Source: Paralichthys olivaceus (lineage: Eukaryota; Chordata; Actinopteri; Pleuronectiformes; Paralichthyidae). Taken from it: a stretch of DNA of 64,000 nt. The stretch is from the NCBI RefSeq assembly GCF_024713975.1, contig NC_091094.1:27242501-27306500 (forward strand). The letters are read 5' to 3'. This document shows positions 55,087-64,000 of the stretch, one piece after another. A program made the position numbers and the translations under genes. The notes beneath the pieces were generated by a model that did not search any database, had not been told where the DNA came from, and saw only the letters and a program-made list of their open reading frames with translations. Position 1 is the first letter of the stretch; the number at the start of each line of letters is the position of its first letter.

Positions 55087-55128
55087 CCCGCGTGGCAGGC
55101 GAGAATTCTACCACTGAACCACCAATGC
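55087..55128 (-). pseudogene. tRNA-Gly 5' part, split gene (cassette 2)
   Basis: Carries the acceptor 5' strand, D arm with A box, and anticodon GCC, plus the duplicated CCCGCG at the element junction. Confidence 0.9.
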
Positions 55129-55558
55129 TTGCTTTGATGTTGTTTTTCGACTTTTTTTTTTTCGAGAACTCCCACTTAAGGGACCAGCATGCCCTGCCAG
55201 GGCAGTTTATCTGATGTGTAAACCACTTCAAAGACCCCCTACCTTTACACTTTTCTGACATCCGATTGAGAGAGGGGTGCCCGACCATTCCTGTTATGTT
55301 CAACAGATATATTCACAACCGCTTCTCGGTGTGACTGGCCAAGTGTGTAGAGGTAAGAGAGGAGCAGGGTTAATATTTCTCTCTCAAGCCTGACATAACT
55401 ATTTCTGTTACTTTTCATGTGAACAACCAAGTGAAAGACTATAAAGAGAATGTCTGGACACGTACAAACATGTGCTCTCTGATGTCATTGACCAATACTC
55501 TATGGAATGCAGAGCCTGTAGTTGGAAGGTTGCTCATACCCTCATGTAATAAGACAGA

Positions 55559-55631
55559 TGCCCCGTGTGAGGGTTGAACTCACGACCTTCAGATTATGAG
55601 ACTGACGCGCTGCCTACTGCGCCAACGAGGC
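55559..55631 (-). tRNA. tRNA-Met (CAT), cassette 2
   Basis: Identical to the copy at 50822-50894. Shares the downstream variant GCCAAAAAAAATC with cassette 1. Confidence 0.92.
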
Positions 55632-56439
55632 CTATTTTATGAACAAAATGTGTGCCAAAAAAAATCTATATTTAAAAGTGACGGAACTACAAAATACCAT
55701 TTGTCAGTCAAAATAGTTCGGTCCAAATGTTACATGCCGTACGGACAGGACCAATGTTGCTGTAGAAACTTTGAATCATCTAGAAGAAGAATCATCAGGA
55801 GAAGACCTATCCACACTTTTAAAGTAATTATGAACCAGTCCACAGTGAGCATTGGAATGCAAATACCTTAATCTGCTTGATGGCCAAGAACCTCACACCT
55901 GGAGCAGGGTGTGGCTAGCAGCTCAGCTGGCCTCTAATGCAAACGACTGGCCAAGTGCAAAAGTCATTTAGACTTGAAAAACACTCTTGATTCTAAAAGT
56001 TTCTACTTCATTCCCAAACCCTGTAAACAGACTCCTGGGTGGTACAGAAATGCAAAACACTACTTGTCTGTCACATAACCATGCATTCAATCCAATGTCT
56101 CACAATTCAACATACATGTGTGTATTCTAGAACATTGCTGTCCAGTACTGTGTCCAAATGGTCCAAATGTTCCAGAACAAGAGTCATAAAGAGATAACGC
56201 TCAGTGTTTGTAAAGTCATTTCGAGCCAGTTAACTGTGAGCCTTACAAATCAATAATGTTAATCCACTTGGCGGCCCAAAGGCTCACACCTGGGACAGGG
56301 TGGGGCTAGCAGCCCATGTGGCCTCTACTGCAAATGACAGCCCCAATACCAATGCACTTTCGACTAGAAGGATGGTATACACATACCGATCACTATACCC
56401 ACCACGGGTGGTGCAACTCATTGGCTAAAGGTAGTATGA

Positions 56440-56510
56440 TGCATTAGCCGGGAATCGAACCCGGGCCTCCCGCGTGGCAGGCGAGAATTCTACCACTGAA
56501 CCACCAATGC
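56440..56510 (-). tRNA. tRNA-Gly (GCC), cassette 3
   Basis: Identical to 50321-50391, with all arms intact. Confidence 0.93.
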
Positions 56511-56940
56511 TTGCTTTGATGTTGTTTTTCGACTTTTTTTTTTTCGAGAACTCCCACTTAAGGGACCAGCATGCCCTGCCAGGGCAGTTTATCTGATGTG
56601 TAAACCACTTCAAAGACCCCCTACCTTTACACTTTTCTGACATCCGATTGAGAGAGGGGTGCCCGACCATTCCTGTTATGTTCAACAGATATATTCACAA
56701 CCGCTTCTCGGTGTGACTGGCCAAGTGTGTAGAGGTAAGAGAGGAGCAGGGTTAATATTTCTCTCTCAAGCCTGACATAACTATTTCTGTTACTTTTCAT
56801 GTGAACAACCAAGTGAAAGACTATAAAGAGAATGTCTGGACACGTACAAACATGTGCTCTCTGATGTCATTGACCAATACTCTATGGAATGCAGAGCCTG
56901 TAGTTGGAAGGTTGCTCATACCCTCATGTAATAAGACAGA

Positions 56941-57013
56941 TGCCCCGTGTGAGGGTTGAACTCACGACCTTCAGATTATGAGACTGACGCGCTGCCTACT
57001 GCGCCAACGAGGC
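56941..57013 (-). tRNA. tRNA-Met (CAT), cassette 3
   Basis: Identical tRNA sequence to cassette 1, but its flank has GCCAAAGAAAATC, a variant shared with cassettes 4 and 5. Confidence 0.92.
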
Positions 57014-57821
57014 CTATTTTATGAACAAAATGTGTGCCAAAGAAAATCTATATTTAAAAGTGACGGAACTACAAAATACCATTTGTCAGTCAAAATAGTT
57101 CGGTCCAAATGTTACATGCCGTACGGACAGGACCAATGTTGCTGTAGAAACTTTGAATCATCTAGAAGAAGAATCATCAGGAGAAGACCTATCCACACTT
57201 TTAAAGTAATTATGAACCAGTCCACAGTGAGCATTGGAATGCAAATACCTTAATCTGCTTGATGGCCAAGAACCTCACACCTGGAGCAGGGTGTGGCTAG
57301 CAGCTCAGCTGGCCTCTAATGCAAACGACTGGCCAAGTGCAAAAGTCATTTAGACTTGAAAAACACTCTTGATTCTAAAAGTTTCTACTTCATTCCCAAA
57401 CCCTGTAAACAGACTCCTGGGTGGTACAGAAATGCAAAACACTACTTGTCTGTCACATAACCATGCATTCAATCCAATGTCTCACAATTCAACATACATG
57501 TGTGTATTCTAGAACATTGCTGTCCAGTACTGTGTCCAAATGGTCCAAATGTTCCAGAACAAGAGTCATAAAGAGATAACGCTCAGTGTTTGTAAAGTCA
57601 TTTCGAGCCAGTTAACTGTGAGCCTTACAAATCAATAATGTTAATCCACTTGGCGGCCCAAAGGCTCACACCTGGGACAGGGTGGGGCTAGCAGCCCATG
57701 TGGCCTCTACTGCAAATGACAGCCCCAATACCAATGCACTTTCGACTAGAAGGATGGTATACACATACCGATCACTATACCCACCACGGGTGGTGCAACT
57801 CATTGGCTAAAGGTAGTATGA

Positions 57822-57856
57822 TGCATTAGCCGGGAATCGAACCCGGGCCTCCCGCG
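57822..57856 (-). pseudogene. tRNA-Gly 3' part, split gene (cassette 4)
   Basis: Same break point as cassette 2; the partner half lies at 61975-62016. Confidence 0.9.
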
Positions 57857-58078
57857 CGGCCCTCGAGAAAAGTTTAGCTAAACCGACCTAAACGCTTTTT
57901 AACATGCATTTCAATGATAGTGCTGAACCACAGTGTGGATGTAATATTCTTTTGGCCACTCTTCCGGCTGTGGCGCTGTTCCGACTTTTTCTATAGACTC
58001 GCGCTCCTCCGATATTTCTTTTTTTCCTTCAGGCAAACCTCTAACGGCAGACGGTCATAAAAGCGTGCATATTCACTG

Positions 58079-58156
58079 TCTACTGTTGATGTCATTACGT
58101 GTTCTTACAGGGGCTGTGCATCATTCAAACATTCAAGTCATTTTCATTCGTCAAAG
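58079..58156 (+). other. Likely 5' untranslated exon, element copy 2
   Basis: Equivalent of 51960-52037 with the same GTCAAAG|GTAAGA donor. Confidence 0.5.
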
Positions 58157-59252
58157 GTAAGACACGTTGTTTTATTTTCATAAAAGTTAGCCTGCTTTCT
58201 GATAACATTAGTTCGCTGCTGCTGCTTATTCGCTTGGTTGATGCGATAGAACTGCCCGGAATTAAGTTTGGGGTAATTATGGACTAAATAATGAATGAAC
58301 ATCATGCTATTTGTTGAGATTGTGTGTGGTTTTTAGGTTGTTGCTTAATATTATATATTCGTCAGCGCGGTATTGACAGTAATGTCGTGTCAGCAGTTGC
58401 CTAGCACCACTCGCAGGGTAACGCAGAAGATTTGTGGTGAAATAACACGTCAAAGTATGAATGGACATGATCGTTTTATATAGCTATATGCATAGTTTTC
58501 ATGACGTGACGTTAAATAGTCTTGTCAGTCCGTTTATATCAATCTTTTGTTGATAAGTTAACTATAGCCTACCTCAGCATTGCTCACTTGCTAAGAGACT
58601 GACGCTACAAACGTGTGTTGAAATTACGTGATAACATGATTGTATTTCATATTTTTGTGTATCTGGTTTTGATGTCGTGATGTTAACTCATCTTTACACC
58701 ATGGATCTGTTACTCCTAAGATGTCTGACTAGTTAGGCTACATATTGCATCAACTAAAACAGCTGTACTACTGAGGGATTGATACCATCTCTTTTTTTAA
58801 AATACAAATGTGATATTAATATGTTCAAATTCATTTGGCAGAACTAGTAGTGCCAGAGTAGACTTTCAGACAAGCAGTAGATTGTCAAGAGAGTATTAAT
58901 CAAGTGTAATAAGACTTTGATCTAGGCATTCACTTCTCCTACCCCCCCCCTCTCTCTCACACACACATAACTGCTCTCCAACTCCTGCTGCAAAGACCGT
59001 CCCACCCCCCTGTTGTTTTCGCGCCCACACACACACACACTGTGAGTAGATAAGGATCAGAGAGGTGTGATAAACTATTGTCTTGACCCTATGAACTATT
59101 TCACTGCAAGCCCCCCCACACACACACGCACACACTGTACTTCCTCCCAGACTCAGAGGTGTGAGAAACTATTGCCTTTACCCTCTGAACTATTTGACTG
59201 AAGTTCATAGAAGATAACCCAAACTTATGTTTTTACTTTATGGTAGGTCAAG

Positions 59253-60059
59253 ATGCAGAGGGCGGTGTTCTTCCCAGGTAAACTCAGTGTTGTGTTCCGC
59301 AAGGGACCAGGTGGATTTCTCTTACAGGAACCCTCTGCAGAAGCCAGACGGATCAAGGATGACCCCACTCGTCAGGACAGGTCTGCCCTGAGAGAGGACC
59401 TCGTGCGGCAGAATGCCCTGGCTGCGGTTCGTCAGAGAGGGGGTGATGCCTCAGACAGGACGGAGGTGCTAGGAGACTACATCCTGCAGTTTGGCAAGTA
59501 TAAAGGGAAGGCTTTCAGGTGGCTTTTGGAGAATGATGTTGGCTCTACATGTTACCTTGTCAAGGATATGCGTAAGGAGGAGGCTGCAGGTCGTTTCAGG
59601 CCCGAGGGGCATAGCAAGGATAGTCTACTGTCCTTTGTGAATTATGCTCTGAGTTTTGCAGAGATCCAGTCTCTCCTCGCCTACGAGGCCAGGGGAGAGG
59701 GTGTGGTGACAGCCACATCAGAGGACGACCAGCTGGTTGGCTTTGGCGACAGGGCCAAGAGCACCTGGAAGGAGGAAGAGACAAGACCCACAACCAGACC
59801 CACAACCACACCCACAACCAACAGTCCGCCTCTGCAGATTCTGCCGCTTGGAACTGAAACAGGGACCAAACAGCCCTCACATTCACACGGGCTTCCCTGG
59901 AGTGGCAGGGAACTACATTCAAGGATATGTGTTCCTCCCAACCGCAATAAGACTCTACAACTCATCTCCCTCTGTCAGAGCCACCATCACAGAACTGCAC
60001 TAACATACCTGTCACCTTTGCACCATGTACCCTGCACTACACTACGTGTGTTAATTTAA
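59253..60059 (+). CDS. GKYKGK-motif protein, element copy 2, disrupted 3' end
   Basis: Open frame of 268 residues. Residues 1 to about 220 equal copy 1 except Val4 to Ala and a shorter Thr/Pro linker (six bases fewer). After about residue 220 the frame enters the inserted LINE fragment and ends in unrelated sequence, so the conserved WPEFQQSPFYEAERQR end is lost. That end survives downstream of the insertion at about 60703-60834. The same +1-frame zinc-ribbon segment is present as in copy 1. The copy is probably non-functional. Confidence 0.55.
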   Translation: MQRAVFFPGKLSVVFRKGPGGFLLQEPSAEARRIKDDPTRQDRSALREDLVRQNALAAVRQRGGDASDRTEVLGDYILQFGKYKGKAFRWLLENDVGSTCYLVKDMRKEEAAGRFRPEGHSKDSLLSFVNYALSFAEIQSLLAYEARGEGVVTATSEDDQLVGFGDRAKSTWKEEETRPTTRPTTTPTTNSPPLQILPLGTETGTKQPSHSHGLPWSGRELHSRICVPPNRNKTLQLISLCQSHHHRTALTYLSPLHHVPCTTLRVLI

Positions 60060-60702
60060 ACCACTTTAATATTACAGACCTTTTTATAGAATAATATTGT
60101 CTTTTGCACATCCAGTCCACGTATTCTTACACTGCCAGTATATTGTATAGTCAAGTACTGATATTTATACCCTATTATATATTATATATCATATCATATT
60201 ATATCATACTCTGCATATTCTCTGTATATTCTTTGGATTTACAAGTCTATATACACATATTTATACATGTGTACATGCTATTATTATATTATTATTATCA
60301 CTACTACTACTACTATTATTAATATTATATATACTATTGCTGCCATTATTACTATATACTGCTATTATATTGGTATAATTACTGTCTATATAAATATATA
60401 TTATGTTATATTGTATACTATATATATATATATAAATATATACTGTACTAATATTCTTATATACTGTCTAACAATAACATTACCATCATATCATTATTAC
60501 TATTATCATCACATTGCCACTGCACTATTTGTCTGCCTATTCATCTTGTGTTTCTGTTTTGTTCTTTTTACCTAAATGTTTTGTTTTGTTTTGTTCTATT
60601 GCATTGTGTTTTGTTGTGTTCCGATACACAAGCTGCTATGACACCTTAATTTCCCTCCGGGGATGAATAAAGTACTCTATCTATCTATCTATCTATCTAT
60701 CT
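59920..60702 (+). mobile_element. LINE 3' fragment inserted in element gene
   Basis: Begins CAAGGATATGTGTTCCTCCC and ends GGGGATGAATAAAGTACTCT with an (ATCT)n tail. Copy 1 of the element lacks it at the same site, which defines both edges. It closely matches 18853-19606 on the opposite strand, including an AT-rich middle. No clear target duplication is seen. Confidence 0.85.
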
Positions 60703-61974
60703 TATTGCCCATCAAAGGTGTACTCTTTGTACAGAGATAAGGGCATGGCCAAGGAGATGAGCTGGCCCGAGTTTCAGCAGTCTCCTTTCTATGAGGCTGA
60801 GAGACAAAGAACTGTGGAAGAAAGGAAGAAATGATTTCCCTGTATACCCATTGTTTGTACCCATTTTATTTGATTTTATTTCATTATTTTATTTCATTAT
60901 TGTTTATTTAATTATTGTTCTTAATGTTTCTTATTTGACTTGTGTATATGTCTCTAGACGTACAGGTTCTTTGTCTGTGTATATGTAAATAGACTACAAA
61001 TTAATAGTTGTAAAACAAAGTGTACATATATTGTTTTTCTTTTCTTTTTTTCTTTTATTTATGTGTGAATGCGTGAAAATGTACACACCAGAAACTAGTT
61101 TGGTTTGTTTGTTGTGTTCTTTTTTTTTAAATTTATTTATTTATTTTACAAATGTCTGAATGTATGAATGTGTGAAAGGTATATATGCCAGTATGTAGAA
61201 ACTTGATCTTTTGTGCATAGTTTGGACTGTTTTGTTGTACAGATGTACTTAGTGCTCTGTTGTTAACAATCGTTTGGATGTAAATAAGTCAATGCTTCCG
61301 TCTAGTCTTCTGTATGAAAGTAAATAGATTGTAAACATGAAAAGGTTCATATGTTATTAGGTTATTATGTTAATTGTTCTGCATGGTTATATGTCTATAG
61401 ATCATAGGTTCTTTAGACTTCTGTTGAGCTGAATATAGCTGTATAGTTTTTTCTTTTACTTATATTTTTTACTTACTTTAACATTATTGCATGACCAGAA
61501 ACACCAGTTTTCTACTTGTCATATTAACCAGCACTGTATCTATCACTGTATACTCCCCCTCCCTATGTACTGTATGTACTGTGTCATTGTCATATCTAAT
61601 TGTTGTCTTAAATTATCTATATTATTTCTAAAACTTTACTTACAGTCCAATTATTTCATTTGTCATATATACATTATTTCACATGTTCATAAATAAAACT
61701 GGAACTTTCTTTGAAATATTGCACACTGTCTTTTTGTCCTGCTTAAATAAAAACAATATAGTGGTCATAGTAGTCATGAGTCATAAGAATTAATTGTTAA
61801 TCTCCACGTATTTTCAATGCTTTTTACGCAGAAATATCACATTCAATAACACCGCGATCGGGATGCGAACCCCGTCTTTTGGGGAATCGGAAATAAATAA
61901 ATAAATGAACGGACCCAGAGAGAATGCTTCGATCCTATTGGCTTGCTGGACTGGTCCAGTATTCTCGACTGGCC
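60703..61974 (+). other. Separated gene end, 3' untranslated region and right end of element copy 2
   Basis: Continues the copy 1 sequence from TATTGCCCATCAAAGG through the stop and an AT-rich 3' region. A 14-bp duplication of TTTATTTCATTATT lies near 60875-60900. A polyadenylation signal lies near 61692. Confidence 0.6.
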
Positions 61975-62016
61975 CCCGCGTGGCAGGCGAGAATTCTACC
62001 ACTGAACCACCAATGC
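61975..62016 (-). pseudogene. tRNA-Gly 5' part, split gene (cassette 4)
   Basis: Equivalent to 55087-55128. Confidence 0.9.
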
Positions 62017-62446
62017 TTGCTTTGATGTTGTTTTTCGACTTTTTTTTTTTCGAGAACTCCCACTTAAGGGACCAGCATGCCCTGCCAGGGCAGTTTATCT
62101 GATGTGTAAACCACTTCAAAGACCCCCTACCTTTACACTTTTCTGACATCCGATTGAGAGAGGGGTGCCCGACCATTCCTGTTATGTTCAACAGATATAT
62201 TCACAACCGCTTCTCGGTGTGACTGGCCAAGTGTGTAGAGGTAAGAGAGGAGCAGGGTTAATATTTCTCTCTCAAGCCTGACATAACTATTTCTGTTACT
62301 TTTCATGTGAACAACCAAGTGAAAGACTATAAAGAGAATGTCTGGACACGTACAAACATGTGCTCTCTGATGTCATTGACCAATACTCTATGGAATGCAG
62401 AGCCTGTAGTTGGAAGGTTGCTCATACCCTCATGTAATAAGACAGA

Positions 62447-62519
62447 TGCCCCGTGTGAGGGTTGAACTCACGACCTTCAGATTATGAGACTGACGCGCTG
62501 CCTACTGCGCCAACGAGGC
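62447..62519 (-). tRNA. tRNA-Met (CAT), cassette 4
   Basis: Identical tRNA sequence to the other Met copies; its flank has the GCCAAAGAAAATC variant. Confidence 0.92.
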
Positions 62520-63327
62520 CTATTTTATGAACAAAATGTGTGCCAAAGAAAATCTATATTTAAAAGTGACGGAACTACAAAATACCATTTGTCAGTCAAA
62601 ATAGTTCGGTCCAAATGTTACATGCCGTACGGACAGGACCAATGTTGCTGTAGAAACTTTGAATCATCTAGAAGAAGAATCATCAGGAGAAGACCTATCC
62701 ACACTTTTAAAGTAATTATGAACCAGTCCACAGTGAGCATTGGAATGCAAATACCTTAATCTGCTTGATGGCCAAGAACCTCACACCTGGAGCAGGGTGT
62801 GGCTAGCAGCTCAGCTGGCCTCTAATGCAAACGACTGGCCAAGTGCAAAAGTCATTTAGACTTGAAAAACACTCTTGATTCTAAAAGTTTCTACTTCATT
62901 CCCAAACCCTGTAAACAGACTCCTGGGTGGTACAGAAATGCAAAACACTACTTGTCTGTCACATAACCATGCATTCAATCCAATGTCTCACAATTCAACA
63001 TACATGTGTGTATTCTAGAACATTGCTGTCCAGTACTGTGTCCAAATGGTCCAAATGTTCCAGAACAAGAGTCATAAAGAGATAACGCTCAGTGTTTGTA
63101 AAGTCATTTCGAGCCAGTTAACTGTGAGCCTTACAAATCAATAATGTTAATCCACTTGGCGGCCCAAAGGCTCACACCTGGGACAGGGTGGGGCTAGCAG
63201 CCCATGTGGCCTCTACTGCAAATGACAGCCCCAATACCAATGCACTTTCGACTAGAAGGATGGTATACACATACCGATCACTATACCCACCACGGGTGGT
63301 GCAACTCATTGGCTAAAGGTAGTATGA

Positions 63328-63398
63328 TGCATTAGCCGGGAATCGAACCCGGGCCTCCCGCGTGGCAGGCGAGAATTCTACCACTGAACCACCAATGC
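63328..63398 (-). tRNA. tRNA-Gly (GCC), cassette 5
   Basis: Identical to 50321-50391. Confidence 0.93.
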
Positions 63399-63828
63399 TT
63401 GCTTTGATGTTGTTTTTCGACTTTTTTTTTTTCGAGAACTCCCACTTAAGGGACCAGCATGCCCTGCCAGGGCAGTTTATCTGATGTGTAAACCACTTCA
63501 AAGACCCCCTACCTTTACACTTTTCTGACATCCGATTGAGAGAGGGGTGCCCGACCATTCCTGTTATGTTCAACAGATATATTCACAACCGCTTCTCGGT
63601 GTGACTGGCCAAGTGTGTAGAGGTAAGAGAGGAGCAGGGTTAATATTTCTCTCTCAAGCCTGACATAACTATTTCTGTTACTTTTCATGTGAACAACCAA
63701 GTGAAAGACTATAAAGAGAATGTCTGGACACGTACAAACATGTGCTCTCTGATGTCATTGACCAATACTCTATGGAATGCAGAGCCTGTAGTTGGAAGGT
63801 TGCTCATACCCTCATGTAATAAGACAGA

Positions 63829-63901
63829 TGCCCCGTGTGAGGGTTGAACTCACGACCTTCAGATTATGAGACTGACGCGCTGCCTACTGCGCCAACGAGG
63901 C
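63829..63901 (-). tRNA. tRNA-Met (CAT), cassette 5
   Basis: Identical tRNA sequence to the other Met copies; its flank has the GCCAAAGAAAATC variant. Confidence 0.92.
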
Positions 63902-64000
63902 CTATTTTATGAACAAAATGTGTGCCAAAGAAAATCTATATTTAAAAGTGACGGAACTACAAAATACCATTTGTCAGTCAAAATAGTTCGGTCCAAATGT

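Larger units (their letters stand above)
51263..55999 (-). repeat. tRNA cassette 2, interrupted by element copy 1
   Basis: Matches cassette 1 base for base apart from scattered changes, with a 3,349-bp element plus a 6-bp duplication inserted in its tRNA-Gly gene. Together with cassette 1 it makes the 6,119-bp higher-order repeat. Confidence 0.9.
56000..57381 (-). repeat. tRNA cassette 3 (uninterrupted)
   Basis: 1,382 bp, equivalent to cassette 1 with an offset of 6,119 bp. Begins the second higher-order repeat. Confidence 0.9.
57857..61974 (+). mobile_element. tRNA-targeting element, copy 2
   Basis: Same left and right ends and the same CCCGCG duplication (57851-57856 and 61975-61980) as copy 1. 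The same insertion site in an array unit shows that one insertion was later copied by tandem amplification, not inserted twice. Single-base differences from copy 1 are few by eye. It carries a 783-bp LINE fragment. Confidence 0.85.
57382..62887 (-). repeat. tRNA cassette 4, interrupted by element copy 2
   Basis: Equivalent to cassette 2 with a longer insertion. Cassettes 3 and 4 form a 6,888-bp higher-order repeat, larger than the first mainly because of a LINE fragment in the element. Confidence 0.9.
62888..64000 (-). repeat. tRNA cassette 5, cut by window edge
   Basis: Starts the third higher-order repeat with an intact tRNA-Gly, as in cassettes 1 and 3. The array continues beyond the window, so its copy number is unknown. 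Confidence 0.9.

Overview
The window is nuclear DNA of a ray-finned fish, most likely a percomorph teleost. It carries spliced vertebrate genes with GT-AG introns, vertebrate tRNA genes, and many short repeats typical of teleost genomes: TTAA-ended miniature transposons, L2-like LINE 3' ends, and tails made of (ATTG)n or (ATCT)n. There is no sign of a prokaryotic or viral genome.

Layout. 1-5.8 kb is intergenic and rich in repeats. 6.1-8.5 kb holds tcf15 (paraxis, a bHLH factor; two coding exons, plus strand). 8.5-20.4 kb is intergenic, with old LINE and miniature-transposon debris, a nested LINE insertion and one tRNA-Val(TAC). 20.4-32.7 kb holds csnk2a1 (casein kinase 2 alpha; non-coding first exon plus twelve coding exons, plus strand), rebuilt to 393 residues. 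36.2-41.9 kb holds styxl1 (an MK-STYX-like pseudophosphatase; eight coding exons, minus strand, convergent with csnk2a1), rebuilt to 295 residues. 42-48.7 kb has no recognised host gene but holds a degraded LTR-element remnant and a clean solo LTR with a 5-bp target duplication.

48.7-64 kb is the unusual part. It opens with two broken tRNA units, one a tRNA-Val with an internal 16-bp tandem duplication and one an Asp/Val tRNA chimera. A tandem array of a 1,382-bp cassette follows, each cassette carrying tRNA-Gly(GCC) and tRNA-Met(CAT) on the minus strand. In every second cassette the tRNA-Gly gene is split by a 3.35-kb (copy 2: 4.12-kb) element. The element has 6-bp target duplications, short imperfect terminal inverted repeats and a spliced gene for an uncharacterised protein with a GKYKGK motif. 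Cassette and interrupted cassette have been amplified together as a 6.1-6.9-kb higher-order repeat that runs off the right edge. A transposon that enters a multicopy tRNA gene and is then copied with the array is the best candidate here for a little-described system.

The three host genes have separate roles (mesoderm patterning, constitutive kinase, MAPK-phosphatase-like scaffold) and show no sign of joint regulation. All coordinates and junctions were read by eye; no database search was run.
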